Source: Bacteroidales bacterium (GTDB lineage: Bacteria > Bacteroidota > Bacteroidia > Bacteroidales > WCHB1-69). Taken from it: 64,000 nt of DNA. Within the stretch, counting starts at the first letter, position 1. Each line of letters starts with the position of its first letter. Of the stretch, positions 44,208-52,321 are shown one piece after another. The stretch spans positions 37,810 through 101,809 of the forward strand of contig JAGCGA010000011.1 in the NCBI GenBank assembly GCA_017649855.1, given 5' to 3'. The notes below the pieces were generated by a model, which did not search any database, was not told where the DNA came from, and saw only the letters and a program-made list of their open reading frames with translations. The translations under genes and the position numbers were made by a program.

Positions 44208-45920
44208 TTACCACGATCCAACAGCCGTGGTGAAAGTCCGAGTGTCGCCATAGGCGGTACCAGCCACGTTGGTGGCGTAGGCCCGGTAGTAGTAGGTGGT
44301 CCCTGTTGAGAGATTTGTTAACGTGGTCGAGAAAGCGCCAGCCCCTTGCCCCTCAGAAGTGTGAGGACCTGAAATGCTGGGGTTGGGAATGGTATCCCAG
44401 CATATTCCTTTGTCCATAATGCCTGCAAGACCGCTGTTGGTGATAGAACCATTGCAGATTGCCGAAGTGTTGCTGACAGTGGAGACAGAACCGGTAGCTA
44501 CAATGGGTATATGGTTTGAAGTCCAAGAGGGATCAGCTGGTAGCACGATTTCCGCTTCTTCTACATAACCGTTATCTATGCCCCAGCCGTCAACGATTCT
44601 GATTTCCCAATGTCCATTCATAGGGCAACCAATCAGGGAGCTGAAAGAAATATCTGGATGGAAAACATTGGTCATATTTGCGACATCTGTGGAATCCAAA
44701 TAGAGACTGTCGCTTTGACCATAGGGAGAAGGGTTGGTCGCATAGATTTGGTTACAAGTTTCATATACCCTGCTGCCATTGCCGCAACTATACTGATAGC
44801 CATTATTTGTATTGTCTGACCAACAGTAGTTCCAACATATTCCCATTGGGTTTAGGGAAGCGTCGCATTTGATACTGCTGTCAGGTTTGTAGTATTGACC
44901 GAGGTGTGCATTGGTAGATCCTGCATACTGCCAATTATAGGCATACGGAGGAATCATGGACGAGCACTCGCTATTGCCGCTGGACATGGATTTTTTCAGG
45001 ATGGTTGCTGTTATTCCATTGGGACAGACGATCGAAATCCACAGGTCGCCAATTCTGGAGTGCTCCATTTTCAATCGTACATAATGAATGTCTTCAGGTC
45101 CAGTAATGAATTTTCCGCCAGTATAACCTGACACATCAATGCCGATGGTGTTATAGCAGTTTCCATTGCAGCTTTCACCATCTGGTATGAATAATTTTTG
45201 AGTACTGAAAAAATGCCCTTCGTCATCTGCTTCTCCCCATGGATGGAATGCTAGTTCAAAGGATTCGCTCGAGTGTTGACACTGTTCAATAGTATCGCTG
45301 TATATGAGTTCGTTATTATATAATGCTCTGCCACTATAACGCATCATATCACCGGGGGAGAAAGGATGGGTTCCATCTTTGCCAGACTTCAGTTCGTGTG
45401 AAATCGGAGTTCCCTGCATATGTGCAATGCGGTTATAGTCGCTCCTTCCATTGTTTACTATCTTGATGGAAGAGACGTTTTTACCGGCTTTTACGGTAAG
45501 GAGATAGGCTTGGGGAGTGTTCAACCATATTCGGAAAGTATGTTTTCCGGCATATAATTGGTGGGTCGTTCCTGTTACCCTGTGTCCTGCCATGTCTAAC
45601 ACCTCAATTATTACCTTTTCTTCTGACGGAAGGGTCAGTGTGAAGTCGGTGATACCATCAAACGGGTTGGGTGTATTCTGAGACACTGAGAATGCTCCCC
45701 CAAAATCATGGTCCTCTATACCAACACCTGACAATATATATGTAGTGTCCGGATAGTAAATAGTATCGGCCCAATTTTTCCATATATTTTCAATGACAAC
45801 ACTATGCAATTGCATGTGGTGGTTTAGGTCATCTTTTCCTGTAAAACTAAGAAAAAATTGCGCGAATGTCCCTATTGTGCAAATGAAGCAAAATATAAAA
45901 GTACAAAGAAGTTTCCTCAT
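44208..45920 (-). CDS. Secreted multidomain protein: sorting-like domain, P-domain, fibronectin-like end
   Basis: A 570-residue exported protein; signal peptide residues 1-20 (MRKLLCTFIFCFICTIGTFA). At about 78-157 lies a domain opening SVSQNTPNPFDGITDFTLTL and including DMAGHRVTG, like the type IX/FlgD-type sorting domain, but near the N-terminus instead of the C-terminus. A stretch with HPFSPGDMMRYSGRAL follows. About 240-460 reads as a proprotein-convertase P-domain: HYVRLKMEHSRIGDLWISIV and HWEIRIVDGWGIDNGYVEEA. The last 100 residues form a fibronectin-III-like domain with YYYRAYATNVAGTAYGDT. No protease domain is present, so the role is probably adhesion or carbohydrate binding. The Met at 45920 is preferred over 45950. 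Confidence 0.75.
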   Translation of the reverse strand: MRKLLCTFIFCFICTIGTFAQFFLSFTGKDDLNHHMQLHSVVIENIWKNWADTIYYPDTTYILSGVGIEDHDFGGAFSVSQNTPNPFDGITDFTLTLPSEEKVIIEVLDMAGHRVTGTTHQLYAGKHTFRIWLNTPQAYLLTVKAGKNVSSIKIVNNGRSDYNRIAHMQGTPISHELKSGKDGTHPFSPGDMMRYSGRALYNNELIYSDTIEQCQHSSESFELAFHPWGEADDEGHFFSTQKLFIPDGESCNGNCYNTIGIDVSGYTGGKFITGPEDIHYVRLKMEHSRIGDLWISIVCPNGITATILKKSMSSGNSECSSMIPPYAYNWQYAGSTNAHLGQYYKPDSSIKCDASLNPMGICWNYCWSDNTNNGYQYSCGNGSRVYETCNQIYATNPSPYGQSDSLYLDSTDVANMTNVFHPDISFSSLIGCPMNGHWEIRIVDGWGIDNGYVEEAEIVLPADPSWTSNHIPIVATGSVSTVSNTSAICNGSITNSGLAGIMDKGICWDTIPNPSISGPHTSEGQGAGAFSTTLTNLSTGTTYYYRAYATNVAGTAYGDTRTFTTAVGSW

Positions 45921-46022
45921 AAAATGTAAATATTCGTTATGGGACTTCAATGGTTACTTTCGTTTATACAAATCACCAGACTTTGTGAAGTCCGTAAGAC
46001 AAAGATTGGAAAGTTGACCCTG

Positions 46023-46030
46023 CAAAGATA
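46023..46030 (-). promoter_or_regulatory. Promoter -7 box of the P-domain protein
   Basis: TATCTTTG on the minus strand, 102 bases upstream of the start at 45920. Confidence 0.5.
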
Positions 46031-46315
46031 CAAGATATTTTCTCTTTTTCAACTGTTTAGGAATATTTTTTTAAATTTTGGTAATGATATGGATGTTGAC
46101 CTAATGTTTGTTTTGCAGTGAATACAGATCAACACTTGTTATAGTCGAAAACAAGGGCATTTCAGTCTCTGATAATGAGTTGACTCACTATTTTTTCCTT
46201 GTTCGTATAGCCTGCGCCCCCCCAAGTTCCCTTCTTTTTAAGATTTGACGAAGGAACGGGTGCAGAGGCAAAGTGTGAGGGATTGGAGATCCCTGTCGCA
46301 GCTGCGGGCGTCCGA

Positions 46316-46334
46316 GCAACCGGGAACTTCCAGG
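46316..46334 (+). repeat. Inverted repeat, left arm
   Basis: GCAACCGGGAACTTCCAGG; its reverse complement occurs with one mismatch at 46433-46451, next to tRNA-Ser. Confidence 0.75.
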
Positions 46335-46357
46335 TGCAAAGAATGCACCGTTTTTTT
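46333..46357 (+). terminator. Plus-strand terminator-like hairpin without an upstream gene
   Basis: GGTGCA pairs with TGCACC around a 5-base loop, followed by G and seven T residues. No plus-strand gene lies within the preceding kilobase, so it may end an unannotated RNA or belong to a repeat. Confidence 0.5.
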
Positions 46358-46406
46358 GTTTGAACCCCCTCCGCCTGCCAGTAAACTGTCGGCGAAGAGG
46401 GCCCAA

Positions 46407-46435
46407 ACAAAAAGGAGCACGCTTTGCGTGCTCCT
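46407..46435 (-). terminator. Terminator of tRNA-Ser
   Basis: On the minus strand a 10-bp stem AGGAGCACGC/GCGTGCTCCT with a 3-base loop is followed by five T residues, 15 bases after the tRNA end. Confidence 0.82.
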
Positions 46436-46451
46436 GGAAGTTCTCGGTTGC
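46433..46451 (-). repeat. Inverted repeat, right arm
   Basis: On the minus strand this reads GCAACCGAGAACTTCCAGG and starts exactly at the last base of tRNA-Ser. It matches 46316-46334 at 18 of 19 positions. Confidence 0.75.
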
Positions 46452-46537
46452 GGAAAGTGAGGGATTCGAACCCCCGGTAGCTGTGACACTACGGCGGTTT
46501 TCGAAACCGCTGCCTTAAGCCACTCGGCCAACTTTCC
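46451..46537 (-). tRNA. tRNA-Ser (CGA)
   Basis: An 87-base class II tRNA with long variable arm. The acceptor GGAAAGT pairs with ACTTTCC and the discriminator is G. The anticodon loop TTCGAAA in stem GCGGT/ACCGC gives CGA, reading the codon UCG. The variable arm spans GTAGTGTCACAGCTAC. The T arm is GGGGGTTCGAATCCC. Confidence 0.94.
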
Positions 46538-46557
46538 GTGTCTCAGTTTTGAGGCCG

Positions 46558-46565
46558 CAAAAGTA
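46558..46565 (-). promoter_or_regulatory. Promoter -7 box of tRNA-Ser
   Basis: TACTTTTG on the minus strand, 20 bases before the tRNA 5' end. Confidence 0.7.
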
Positions 46566-46596
46566 TATTTTTTTTCGGTATCTCAGACTTGAAAAA

Positions 46597-47982
46597 CTAT
46601 TTTATGTCGATTGCCTTTTCAGAAAAGACTTTCCGTTGGGTGAACAGCAGAATAGCCGCCAAGATGGCGCCACACACATCGGAGAGGGTGGCGGCTGCCC
46701 ATACGCCAGTCAGACCGTCGCCCCCGGCTCTTTCAAACAAAATCGGGATAATGAAGCTCATGGGCACCAGGAAGAGCACTTGGCGCGACAGGCTCGTGGT
46801 GATGGCAATCCAAGGCTTGTCAATAGATTGGAAGAAGTTGGAGTTGGTGATGGTGAAGCCAATCAAGGGGAACATCACCATCATGTAGCGTGTGGCGGGG
46901 ATGGCAATCCTGATCAAATCTTTGTCGGAGGTGAAGACGCGCATCATGTATTGCGGGATGACGCAGGAGATGATGCTGCCCGCCAAGCCGACGAGCACGG
47001 TGATTTTCATGGTGAGCAGGAAGACCGCCTTCAGCCGGTCGGGATGGCCCGCGCCGTAGTTGTAGCCGGCGATGGGTTGCATGCCCTGGCAGATGCCGAT
47101 GATGAGCAGCACCAGCAGGTTGCCGTAGGTGTTGACGAGGCCGCAGGCGCCCACGGCAAAGTCGCCACCATAGTTCAGCAACTGGTGGTTGATGATGCCC
47201 ACCACACCGGCGGCAGCCACATTCATCAGGAAGGGGCTGAGACCGATCATGGTGATATTCTTGAAGATATAACCTCTGGGCTTCCAAGCGTGCTTTTTAA
47301 AATGGATGAACGACTTCGGGTTGATGAAGTGGGCGACGGCAATGACGGCCGTCACGAACATGGAGAGGGTGGACGCGGCGGCGGCACCTTTGATGCCCCA
47401 ATGGAATCCGAAGATGAAGATGGGGTCCAGGATGATGTTCAGAATCGCGCCGCCGCCCAAGACGAACATGGACTTGAGCGGATAGCCGGAGGAACGCATC
47501 AGACCCGCCAGATTGAAGGTGACCGTGGTCAGGAACATGCCCGGCAATATCACCACCATGTACTCGCGGGCATACTGGAGCGTGTCCGCGGTGGCTCCGA
47601 ACTTCATCAGGATATTGTCCATGAAAAGATAGCTGAAAAAGATCACCACCACACCCAATCCCAGCGTGAGAAGCATGCTGTTGCCCAAGATGTTCTCCGC
47701 CCAGTTCACATCTTTCTTGCCCAGCACGATGGACATGCGGGAGGCGGATCCCACCCCGACCAAAGCGCCAAAGGCGTGGATGATGTTCATGATCGGCATC
47801 GTGATGACCAGGCCGGCGATGGCCAGCGGTCCCACGCCGTTGCCTATGAAGATACGGTCGGCGATATTGTACAACGAGGCAATCACCATGCTGATGACAG
47901 CAGGCAAGGCATACGTCCACAGGAGTGTAGGGATGTCTTTTGTTTCAAGCTCTTTTGTTTTGTCTATCGTATCCAATTCCAT
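46597..47982 (-). CDS. MATE family efflux transporter
   Basis: A 461-residue integral membrane protein with about 12 helices in two related halves. Family segments are LLWTYALPAVISMVIASLYN with IADRIFIGNGVGPLAIAGL, FGALVGVGSASRMSIVLGK in the first half, and IIGICQGMQPIAGYNYGAG in the second. Such transporters expel drugs or metabolites using sodium or proton gradients. The Met at 47982 (MELDTIDKTKELETKDIPT) is chosen because a promoter box lies 18 bases upstream; the frame from 48069 crosses that box. The substrate is unknown. Confidence 0.92.
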   Translation of the reverse strand: MELDTIDKTKELETKDIPTLLWTYALPAVISMVIASLYNIADRIFIGNGVGPLAIAGLVITMPIMNIIHAFGALVGVGSASRMSIVLGKKDVNWAENILGNSMLLTLGLGVVVIFFSYLFMDNILMKFGATADTLQYAREYMVVILPGMFLTTVTFNLAGLMRSSGYPLKSMFVLGGGAILNIILDPIFIFGFHWGIKGAAAASTLSMFVTAVIAVAHFINPKSFIHFKKHAWKPRGYIFKNITMIGLSPFLMNVAAAGVVGIINHQLLNYGGDFAVGACGLVNTYGNLLVLLIIGICQGMQPIAGYNYGAGHPDRLKAVFLLTMKITVLVGLAGSIISCVIPQYMMRVFTSDKDLIRIAIPATRYMMVMFPLIGFTITNSNFFQSIDKPWIAITTSLSRQVLFLVPMSFIIPILFERAGGDGLTGVWAAATLSDVCGAILAAILLFTQRKVFSEKAIDIK

Positions 47983-48000
47983 CGTCTGATTTAAAGGCGG

Positions 48001-48008
48001 CAAAAATA
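48001..48008 (-). promoter_or_regulatory. Promoter -7 box of the MATE gene
   Basis: TATTTTTG on the minus strand, 18 bases upstream of the start at 47982; it decides the start. Confidence 0.7.
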
Positions 48009-48136
48009 CAAAAAAATACGGAAATCTTGGCGATGAGGAAGCTTGTTTTTGCTGAATGAACCCCTCCATTGGGGCGGCATCATCAGGAAAAACAAAAAAT
48101 ATTTCCTAAAAATGACTAACATCTAAATAAAAACAC

Positions 48137-48144
48137 TACTTTTG
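48137..48144 (+). promoter_or_regulatory. Promoter -7 box of the aminotransferase gene
   Basis: TACTTTTG, 68 bases upstream of the ATG at 48213, leaving a leader of about 60 bases in which I see no riboswitch. Confidence 0.6.
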
Positions 48145-48212
48145 CGGCCCCGTCTTAGGTTGCATTTTTAGCACGTAAAGACCGTTATCAGTAATCATTT
48201 AAATTTAACAAT

Positions 48213-49412
48213 ATGCCTCAAATATCCAAAAAAGGTCAGACCATGCCCTCATCCCCCATTAGAAAATTGGTCCCCTTCTCCGATGCTGCCAAATCGAGAG
48301 GAGTGCACGTTTACCATCTGAATATCGGCCAGCCCGATATCGAGACGCCAAAAGGTGCCCGTGAGGCGGTCCGCAACGCAGACATCCCGGTGATTGCCTA
48401 TACCCATTCTGCTGGTAACATCAGCTACCGCAAAAAACTCGTAGAGTATTACCACAGTGTCGGCATAGATGTCACGCCTGATGAGATCCTCATCACGACC
48501 GGTGGCAGCGAAGGTCTGCTTTTTGCTTTCAATAGCTGCCTGGATCCCGGCGATGAGATCATTATCCCGGAACCTTTCTACGCAAACTACAACGGTTTCG
48601 CCGTGACTTGCGGTGTCGTGGTGAAGCCCATCGTTTCCACCATCGAGAACGGTTTCGCCCTTCCTTCTATCGAAGAGTTCGAGAAGATCATCACTCCGCG
48701 TACCAAGGCCATCATGATCTGCAACCCGAACAACCCGACGGGCTATCTCTATTCCAAAGAAGAGATTCTGAAACTGGGCGAGATTGCCAAGAAACACGAC
48801 CTGTTCCTCTTTGCCGACGAGGTTTACCGTGAGTTTTGCTATGATGGAGTGGAGCACTTCTCCGTTATGCAGCTGACCGACATCGCCCAGAACGTAGTGC
48901 TGTTGGACTCCGTCTCCAAGCGCTATAGCGCTTGTGGTGTGCGTACCGGCGCGTTGATCACCCATAACAAAGATGTCTACAATACGGCCATGAAGTTCGC
49001 CCAGGCACGTCTGAGCCCTCCTACCTACGGCCAGATCTTGGGTGAGGCTGCCGTCTCAACGCCCAAGGAGTACTTCGATGCGGTCATCACCGACTATGTG
49101 GCCCGTCGTAACACGATTGTCAACGGTGTGAACAACATCCCAGGATGCTTCGTGCCAATGCCGAAAGGCGCTTTCTACTGTGTGGCTCGTCTGCCCATCG
49201 ATGACTCCGACCGTTTCTGCAAATGGCTTCTGGAAGAGTTTAACTATAACGGTGAGACTGTCATGATGGCTCCTGCCACTGGCTTCTATTCCACGCCTGG
49301 CAAGGGCAAGGATGAGGTCCGTATCAGCTATTGCTTGAATGTCTCTGACCTCGCCAAGGCCGTCAAATGTCTGGAAGAGGCCTTGAAGGTATATCCGGGC
49401 AGAACCAACTAA
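48213..49412 (+). CDS. Pyridoxal-phosphate-dependent aminotransferase, class I/II (aspartate type)
   Basis: A 399-residue fold-type I aminotransferase. IGQPDIETPKGAREAV and ITTGGSEGLLFAFNSCLDPG are the substrate and cofactor phosphate segments. ICNPNNPTGYLYSKEE contains the conserved Asn-Pro-x-Gly, and FADEVYREFCY holds the cofactor-ring Asp and Tyr. The Schiff-base lysine is Lys236 in LDSVSKRYSACGVRTG. A C-terminal Arg in KDEVRISYCLN would bind the substrate carboxylate. Aspartate or another amino acid is likely as donor; the specificity cannot be read from the sequence. It is a single-gene unit closed by a hairpin. Confidence 0.9.
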   Translation: MPQISKKGQTMPSSPIRKLVPFSDAAKSRGVHVYHLNIGQPDIETPKGAREAVRNADIPVIAYTHSAGNISYRKKLVEYYHSVGIDVTPDEILITTGGSEGLLFAFNSCLDPGDEIIIPEPFYANYNGFAVTCGVVVKPIVSTIENGFALPSIEEFEKIITPRTKAIMICNPNNPTGYLYSKEEILKLGEIAKKHDLFLFADEVYREFCYDGVEHFSVMQLTDIAQNVVLLDSVSKRYSACGVRTGALITHNKDVYNTAMKFAQARLSPPTYGQILGEAAVSTPKEYFDAVITDYVARRNTIVNGVNNIPGCFVPMPKGAFYCVARLPIDDSDRFCKWLLEEFNYNGETVMMAPATGFYSTPGKGKDEVRISYCLNVSDLAKAVKCLEEALKVYPGRTN

Positions 49413-49433
49413 TCGCTTTTGGCGGATATGACA

Positions 49434-49466
49434 CAAAGTGCGTCAGATTTTTTCTGGCGCACTTTG
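49434..49466 (+). terminator. Terminator after the aminotransferase
   Basis: A 13-bp stem CAAAGTGCGTCAG/CTGGCGCACTTTG (one G-U pair) with a T-rich loop, followed by a weak T-rich stretch. It begins 21 bases after the stop codon. Confidence 0.65.
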
Positions 49467-49664
49467 TTATTTGGCGCCTCTTTTTCCAAAAATCTCCGAA
49501 AAATCGTCCAAAAGTTCGTTCATTTGATATTGGAAGAAGGCGGCGGAAAGGTCGCCTTTCTTTTCTTTGATATTTATAAATACAAGGAAATCAGATAGAT
49601 ATAGGAAATCAGATTTTGAAAAGGGCATTTTTTTGGTCTTTGTTGGAGAAATATAAAAAAAATG

Positions 49665-49672
49665 TATTTTTG
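49665..49672 (+). promoter_or_regulatory. Promoter -7 box of tRNA-Glu
   Basis: TATTTTTG, 22 bases upstream of the tRNA. Confidence 0.75.
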
Positions 49673-49694
49673 CGCACCTTTAACGAGGTGACCT

Positions 49695-49766
49695 GCTGGG
49701 TTCTTCTAACGGTTAGGAATCAAGATTCTCAATCTTGCAATACGAGTTCGATTCTCGTACCCAGTA
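49695..49766 (+). tRNA. tRNA-Glu (CTC)
   Basis: A 72-base cloverleaf. The acceptor GCTGGGT pairs with ACCCAGT (first pair G-U), and the discriminator is A. The D arm is TTCTAACGGTTAGGAA. The anticodon loop TTCTCAA in stem CAAGA/TCTTG gives CTC. The T arm is ACGAGTTCGATTCTCGT. No CCA is encoded. Confidence 0.92.
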
Positions 49767-49770
49767 CTGA

Positions 49771-49804
49771 AAAGGGAGGAATTAGTTCCTCCCTTTATTT
49801 TTTT
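49771..49804 (+). terminator. Terminator of tRNA-Glu
   Basis: An 11-bp stem AAAGGGAGGAA/TTCCTCCCTTT with a 4-base loop, then A and a run of seven T residues; it starts four bases after the tRNA. Confidence 0.88.
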
Positions 49805-49935
49805 GTCTTTTCGGATTCAGGGTGTCAATCAGCTTGCATTCTTCTATATTCGCGTCGGCGAGGGCGAAGATTCCCGCGGTAAAAGGGTTATAAAATAAAT
49901 AATAGGGCACATCTTTATAGAATTCAAAAAAAATG

Positions 49936-49943
49936 TATATTTG
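49936..49943 (+). promoter_or_regulatory. Promoter -7 box of the EF-G paralog
   Basis: TATATTTG, 56 bases upstream of the ATG at 50000. Confidence 0.6.
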
Positions 49944-49999
49944 CGCCCTTAAAAAATTCACAACAAAAAAATTATCAATCACTCTATTTACAATACAAA

Positions 50000-52129
50000 A
50001 TGAAAATTTATCAGACAAACGAAATCAGAAATGTTGCCCTCATCGGCGGTAACCGTGTGGGTAAGACGACAGTGGCGGAAGCCCTGGCATTCCACGGTGG
50101 TGTAGTGAGCAGAAGAGGAACTGTAGAGGACAAGAACACAATTTCCGACTACAGGGAAGTTGAGCTTGAGAGACAACAATCCATCCAAAGTACCGTAATG
50201 TATGCCGAGTTTGAAGGCAAGAAAATCAACATTATTGACTGTCCCGGATTTGATGATTTCGTGGGCGAGACTATCGGTGCCTTGCGCGTGATGGACACTG
50301 CCTTGATGGTGATCAATGCGCAGAATGGTGTGGATGTGGGTGCTGAAATCCAATGGCGTCACACCAAAGCCATGCATGTCCCCGTCATGTTCGTGGTGAA
50401 CCAACTGGATCATGAAAAAGCCAATTTCGATGAGACCTTGCATCAGCTGAAGGAGTATTTCGGCGGCAGTGTCATGCCGTTCCAATACCCGGTGAATGCC
50501 GGCATCGGCTTCGACTCCGTCATCGACCTGCTTCAAATGAAGCTTTTGAAGTTCCCGGTTAACGGAGGCAAGATGGTAGTGGAAGACATCCCTGCCGACC
50601 AGATGGACAAGGCTGAAGAGATGCACAATGCTTTGATTGAGGCCGCTGCTGAGAATGACGAGGCCTTGATGGACAAATTCTTTGAAGAGGGTACCTTGTC
50701 TGAAGAAGAGATGGTTAAGGGTTTGAAGTTGGGTATTGCCAATCGTGGCACCTTCCCGGTGATCTGCGTGGCTGCCAAGACGGACCAAGGCTTTGACCGT
50801 CTGTTGGATCTGATCGTCAAGAACTGTCCGGCTCCTAACGAGGCTCCTGCTGCTGTCGCCACCAATGGCAACAAGCATGAATGCAATCCTGCCGAACCGT
50901 TTGTGGGCTTTGTCTTCAAGACGGCCATTGAGCAACACCTTGGCGAGGTCGCTTTCATCAAGATCTATGACGGTGAGGTGACCAAGGCTGCCGACCTTTT
51001 GAACACCAACACCAACACGAAGGAGAGAATCTCCCAGCTGTTAGTGTTTGCCGGCAAGAACAGAGTGGAAGTTGAAAAGGCTGTGGCTGGCGATATCGTG
51101 GCTACCATCAAACTGAAAAACACGCCTACTGGCACCACGTTGGTGGCCAAGGGTGAAGACCAGATCGTTCCGACGGTTTATCCGGATCCTAAATTCCGTA
51201 CGGCCGTCAGAGCTCTCAACAGCTCCGATGATGAGAAGTTGGGCGCTGCCCTGAACGAAATCCGTAAGACGGACCCGACCTTCCTGATGGAGCAATCCAA
51301 GGAGTTGAAACAGATGATCATTTCTGGTCAGGGCGAGCAGCACCTCAACATCGTGAAATGGATGATTGAGAAGCTGAACAAGATCGATATCGAATACTAT
51401 GCTCCGAAGATCCCGTATCGTGAGACCATCACCAGATCTGCCGAGGCCATGTATCGTCACAAAAAACAATCCGGTGGTTCCGGTCAATTCGGTGAGGTTC
51501 ACATGCTCATCGAGTCCTACTATGAGGGCATGCCGACCCAGACCAAATATCCGATCCGTGCCACGGAAACCTATGATCTTCCTTGGGGTGGTAAGCTGAT
51601 CTACAACAACTGTATCGTCGGTGGTGCCATCGATGCACGCTTCATGCCTGCTATCTTGAAGGGTATCATGGAGAAGATGGAAGAGGGTCCGCTCACCGGT
51701 TCCTACGCCCGTGACATCGTGGTCAACATTTACGATGGTAAAATGCACCCGGTTGACTCTAACGAGTTGGCATTCAAATTGGCTGGCCGTAACGCTTTCA
51801 AAGAGGCCTTCAAGAATGCCGGTCCGAAGATTCTGGAGCCTATCTACGACGTGGACATCTTCGTGCCCGCCGAGCGTATGGGTGATGTGATGACCGACCT
51901 GCAGGGCCGTCGTGGTATCATGATGGGTATGGACAGCGAAGGCGCTTTCCAGAACATCCACGCCAAGATCCCGTTGGCAGAGATGAACAAATACTCCACC
52001 ACACTGAGTTCTATCACCTCCGGTCGTGCTTCCTATAGCATGAAGTTCGCTGAATATCAGCAAGTTCCTACTGATGTTCAGAACGAGATTATCAAGAAGT
52101 ACGAAGAGGAAAACAAAGACGAAGAATAA
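50000..52129 (+). CDS. Elongation factor G paralog with altered GTPase motifs (EF-G2-like)
   Basis: A 709-residue protein with the full EF-G domain order: G domain (1-280), domain II, and domains III to V (ISGQGEQHLNIVKWMIEKLN; PYRETITRSAEAMYRHKKQS; RRGIMMGMDSEG). The nucleotide motifs depart from true EF-G. G1 is GGNRVGKTT (16-24) instead of AHIDAGKTT. G3 is DCPGF (80-84) instead of DTPGH, losing the His that activates water. G4 is NQLD (134-137) instead of NKMD. Bacteroides species have such a second EF-G, reported to support translocation without GTP hydrolysis and to matter when carbon is scarce. Assignment to that group is by these motifs. Its own promoter and terminator make it a single-gene unit. 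Confidence 0.88.
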   Translation: MKIYQTNEIRNVALIGGNRVGKTTVAEALAFHGGVVSRRGTVEDKNTISDYREVELERQQSIQSTVMYAEFEGKKINIIDCPGFDDFVGETIGALRVMDTALMVINAQNGVDVGAEIQWRHTKAMHVPVMFVVNQLDHEKANFDETLHQLKEYFGGSVMPFQYPVNAGIGFDSVIDLLQMKLLKFPVNGGKMVVEDIPADQMDKAEEMHNALIEAAAENDEALMDKFFEEGTLSEEEMVKGLKLGIANRGTFPVICVAAKTDQGFDRLLDLIVKNCPAPNEAPAAVATNGNKHECNPAEPFVGFVFKTAIEQHLGEVAFIKIYDGEVTKAADLLNTNTNTKERISQLLVFAGKNRVEVEKAVAGDIVATIKLKNTPTGTTLVAKGEDQIVPTVYPDPKFRTAVRALNSSDDEKLGAALNEIRKTDPTFLMEQSKELKQMIISGQGEQHLNIVKWMIEKLNKIDIEYYAPKIPYRETITRSAEAMYRHKKQSGGSGQFGEVHMLIESYYEGMPTQTKYPIRATETYDLPWGGKLIYNNCIVGGAIDARFMPAILKGIMEKMEEGPLTGSYARDIVVNIYDGKMHPVDSNELAFKLAGRNAFKEAFKNAGPKILEPIYDVDIFVPAERMGDVMTDLQGRRGIMMGMDSEGAFQNIHAKIPLAEMNKYSTTLSSITSGRASYSMKFAEYQQVPTDVQNEIIKKYEEENKDEE

Positions 52130-52153
52130 ATCGTACCATCATTATATTACAGC

Positions 52154-52183
52154 AACGCCCGGCATCACGTCGGGCGTTTTTTT
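52154..52183 (+). terminator. Terminator after the EF-G paralog
   Basis: AACGCCCG pairs with CGGGCGTT around a 9-base loop, followed by a run of T residues; 24 bases after the stop codon. Confidence 0.85.
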
Positions 52184-52288
52184 CATCCCACCACGAGGCG
52201 ATTTCGGTTCTCTGGATACCTTTCCGTATTATTCGTGGGAATGTTTCGGGAACAAGAAAAATGGTCGAGGAAAGTCGCGAATTTTTTA

Positions 52289-52296
52289 TATATTTG
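52289..52296 (+). promoter_or_regulatory. Promoter -7 box of ribE
   Basis: TATATTTG, 25 bases upstream of the ATG at 52322. The leader is too short for an FMN riboswitch. Confidence 0.65.
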
Positions 52297-52321
52297 CGCG
52301 TTTTTTTAATTGTGGAAAATT

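Larger units (their letters stand above)
45951..46450. other. Intergenic region left of tRNA-Ser with hairpins and an inverted repeat
   Basis: No convincing gene. The left part (to about 46200) is AT-rich and holds the promoter of the P-domain protein. The right part (46205-46450) is GC-rich, with two terminator-type hairpins on opposite strands and a 19-base inverted repeat. Open frames on the minus strand there share no domain and have atypical composition. Confidence 0.6.

Noticed and set aside
46549..47994. Plus-strand open frame of 481 codons opposite the MATE gene
   Set aside because: His/Asp/Gln-rich product is the antisense of membrane-helix codons; the MATE frame has clear homology.
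52184..52321. Riboswitch (FMN) ahead of riboflavin synthase
   Set aside because: The promoter box is 25 bases from the start codon, leaving no room for an FMN aptamer, and no conserved aptamer segments are visible.
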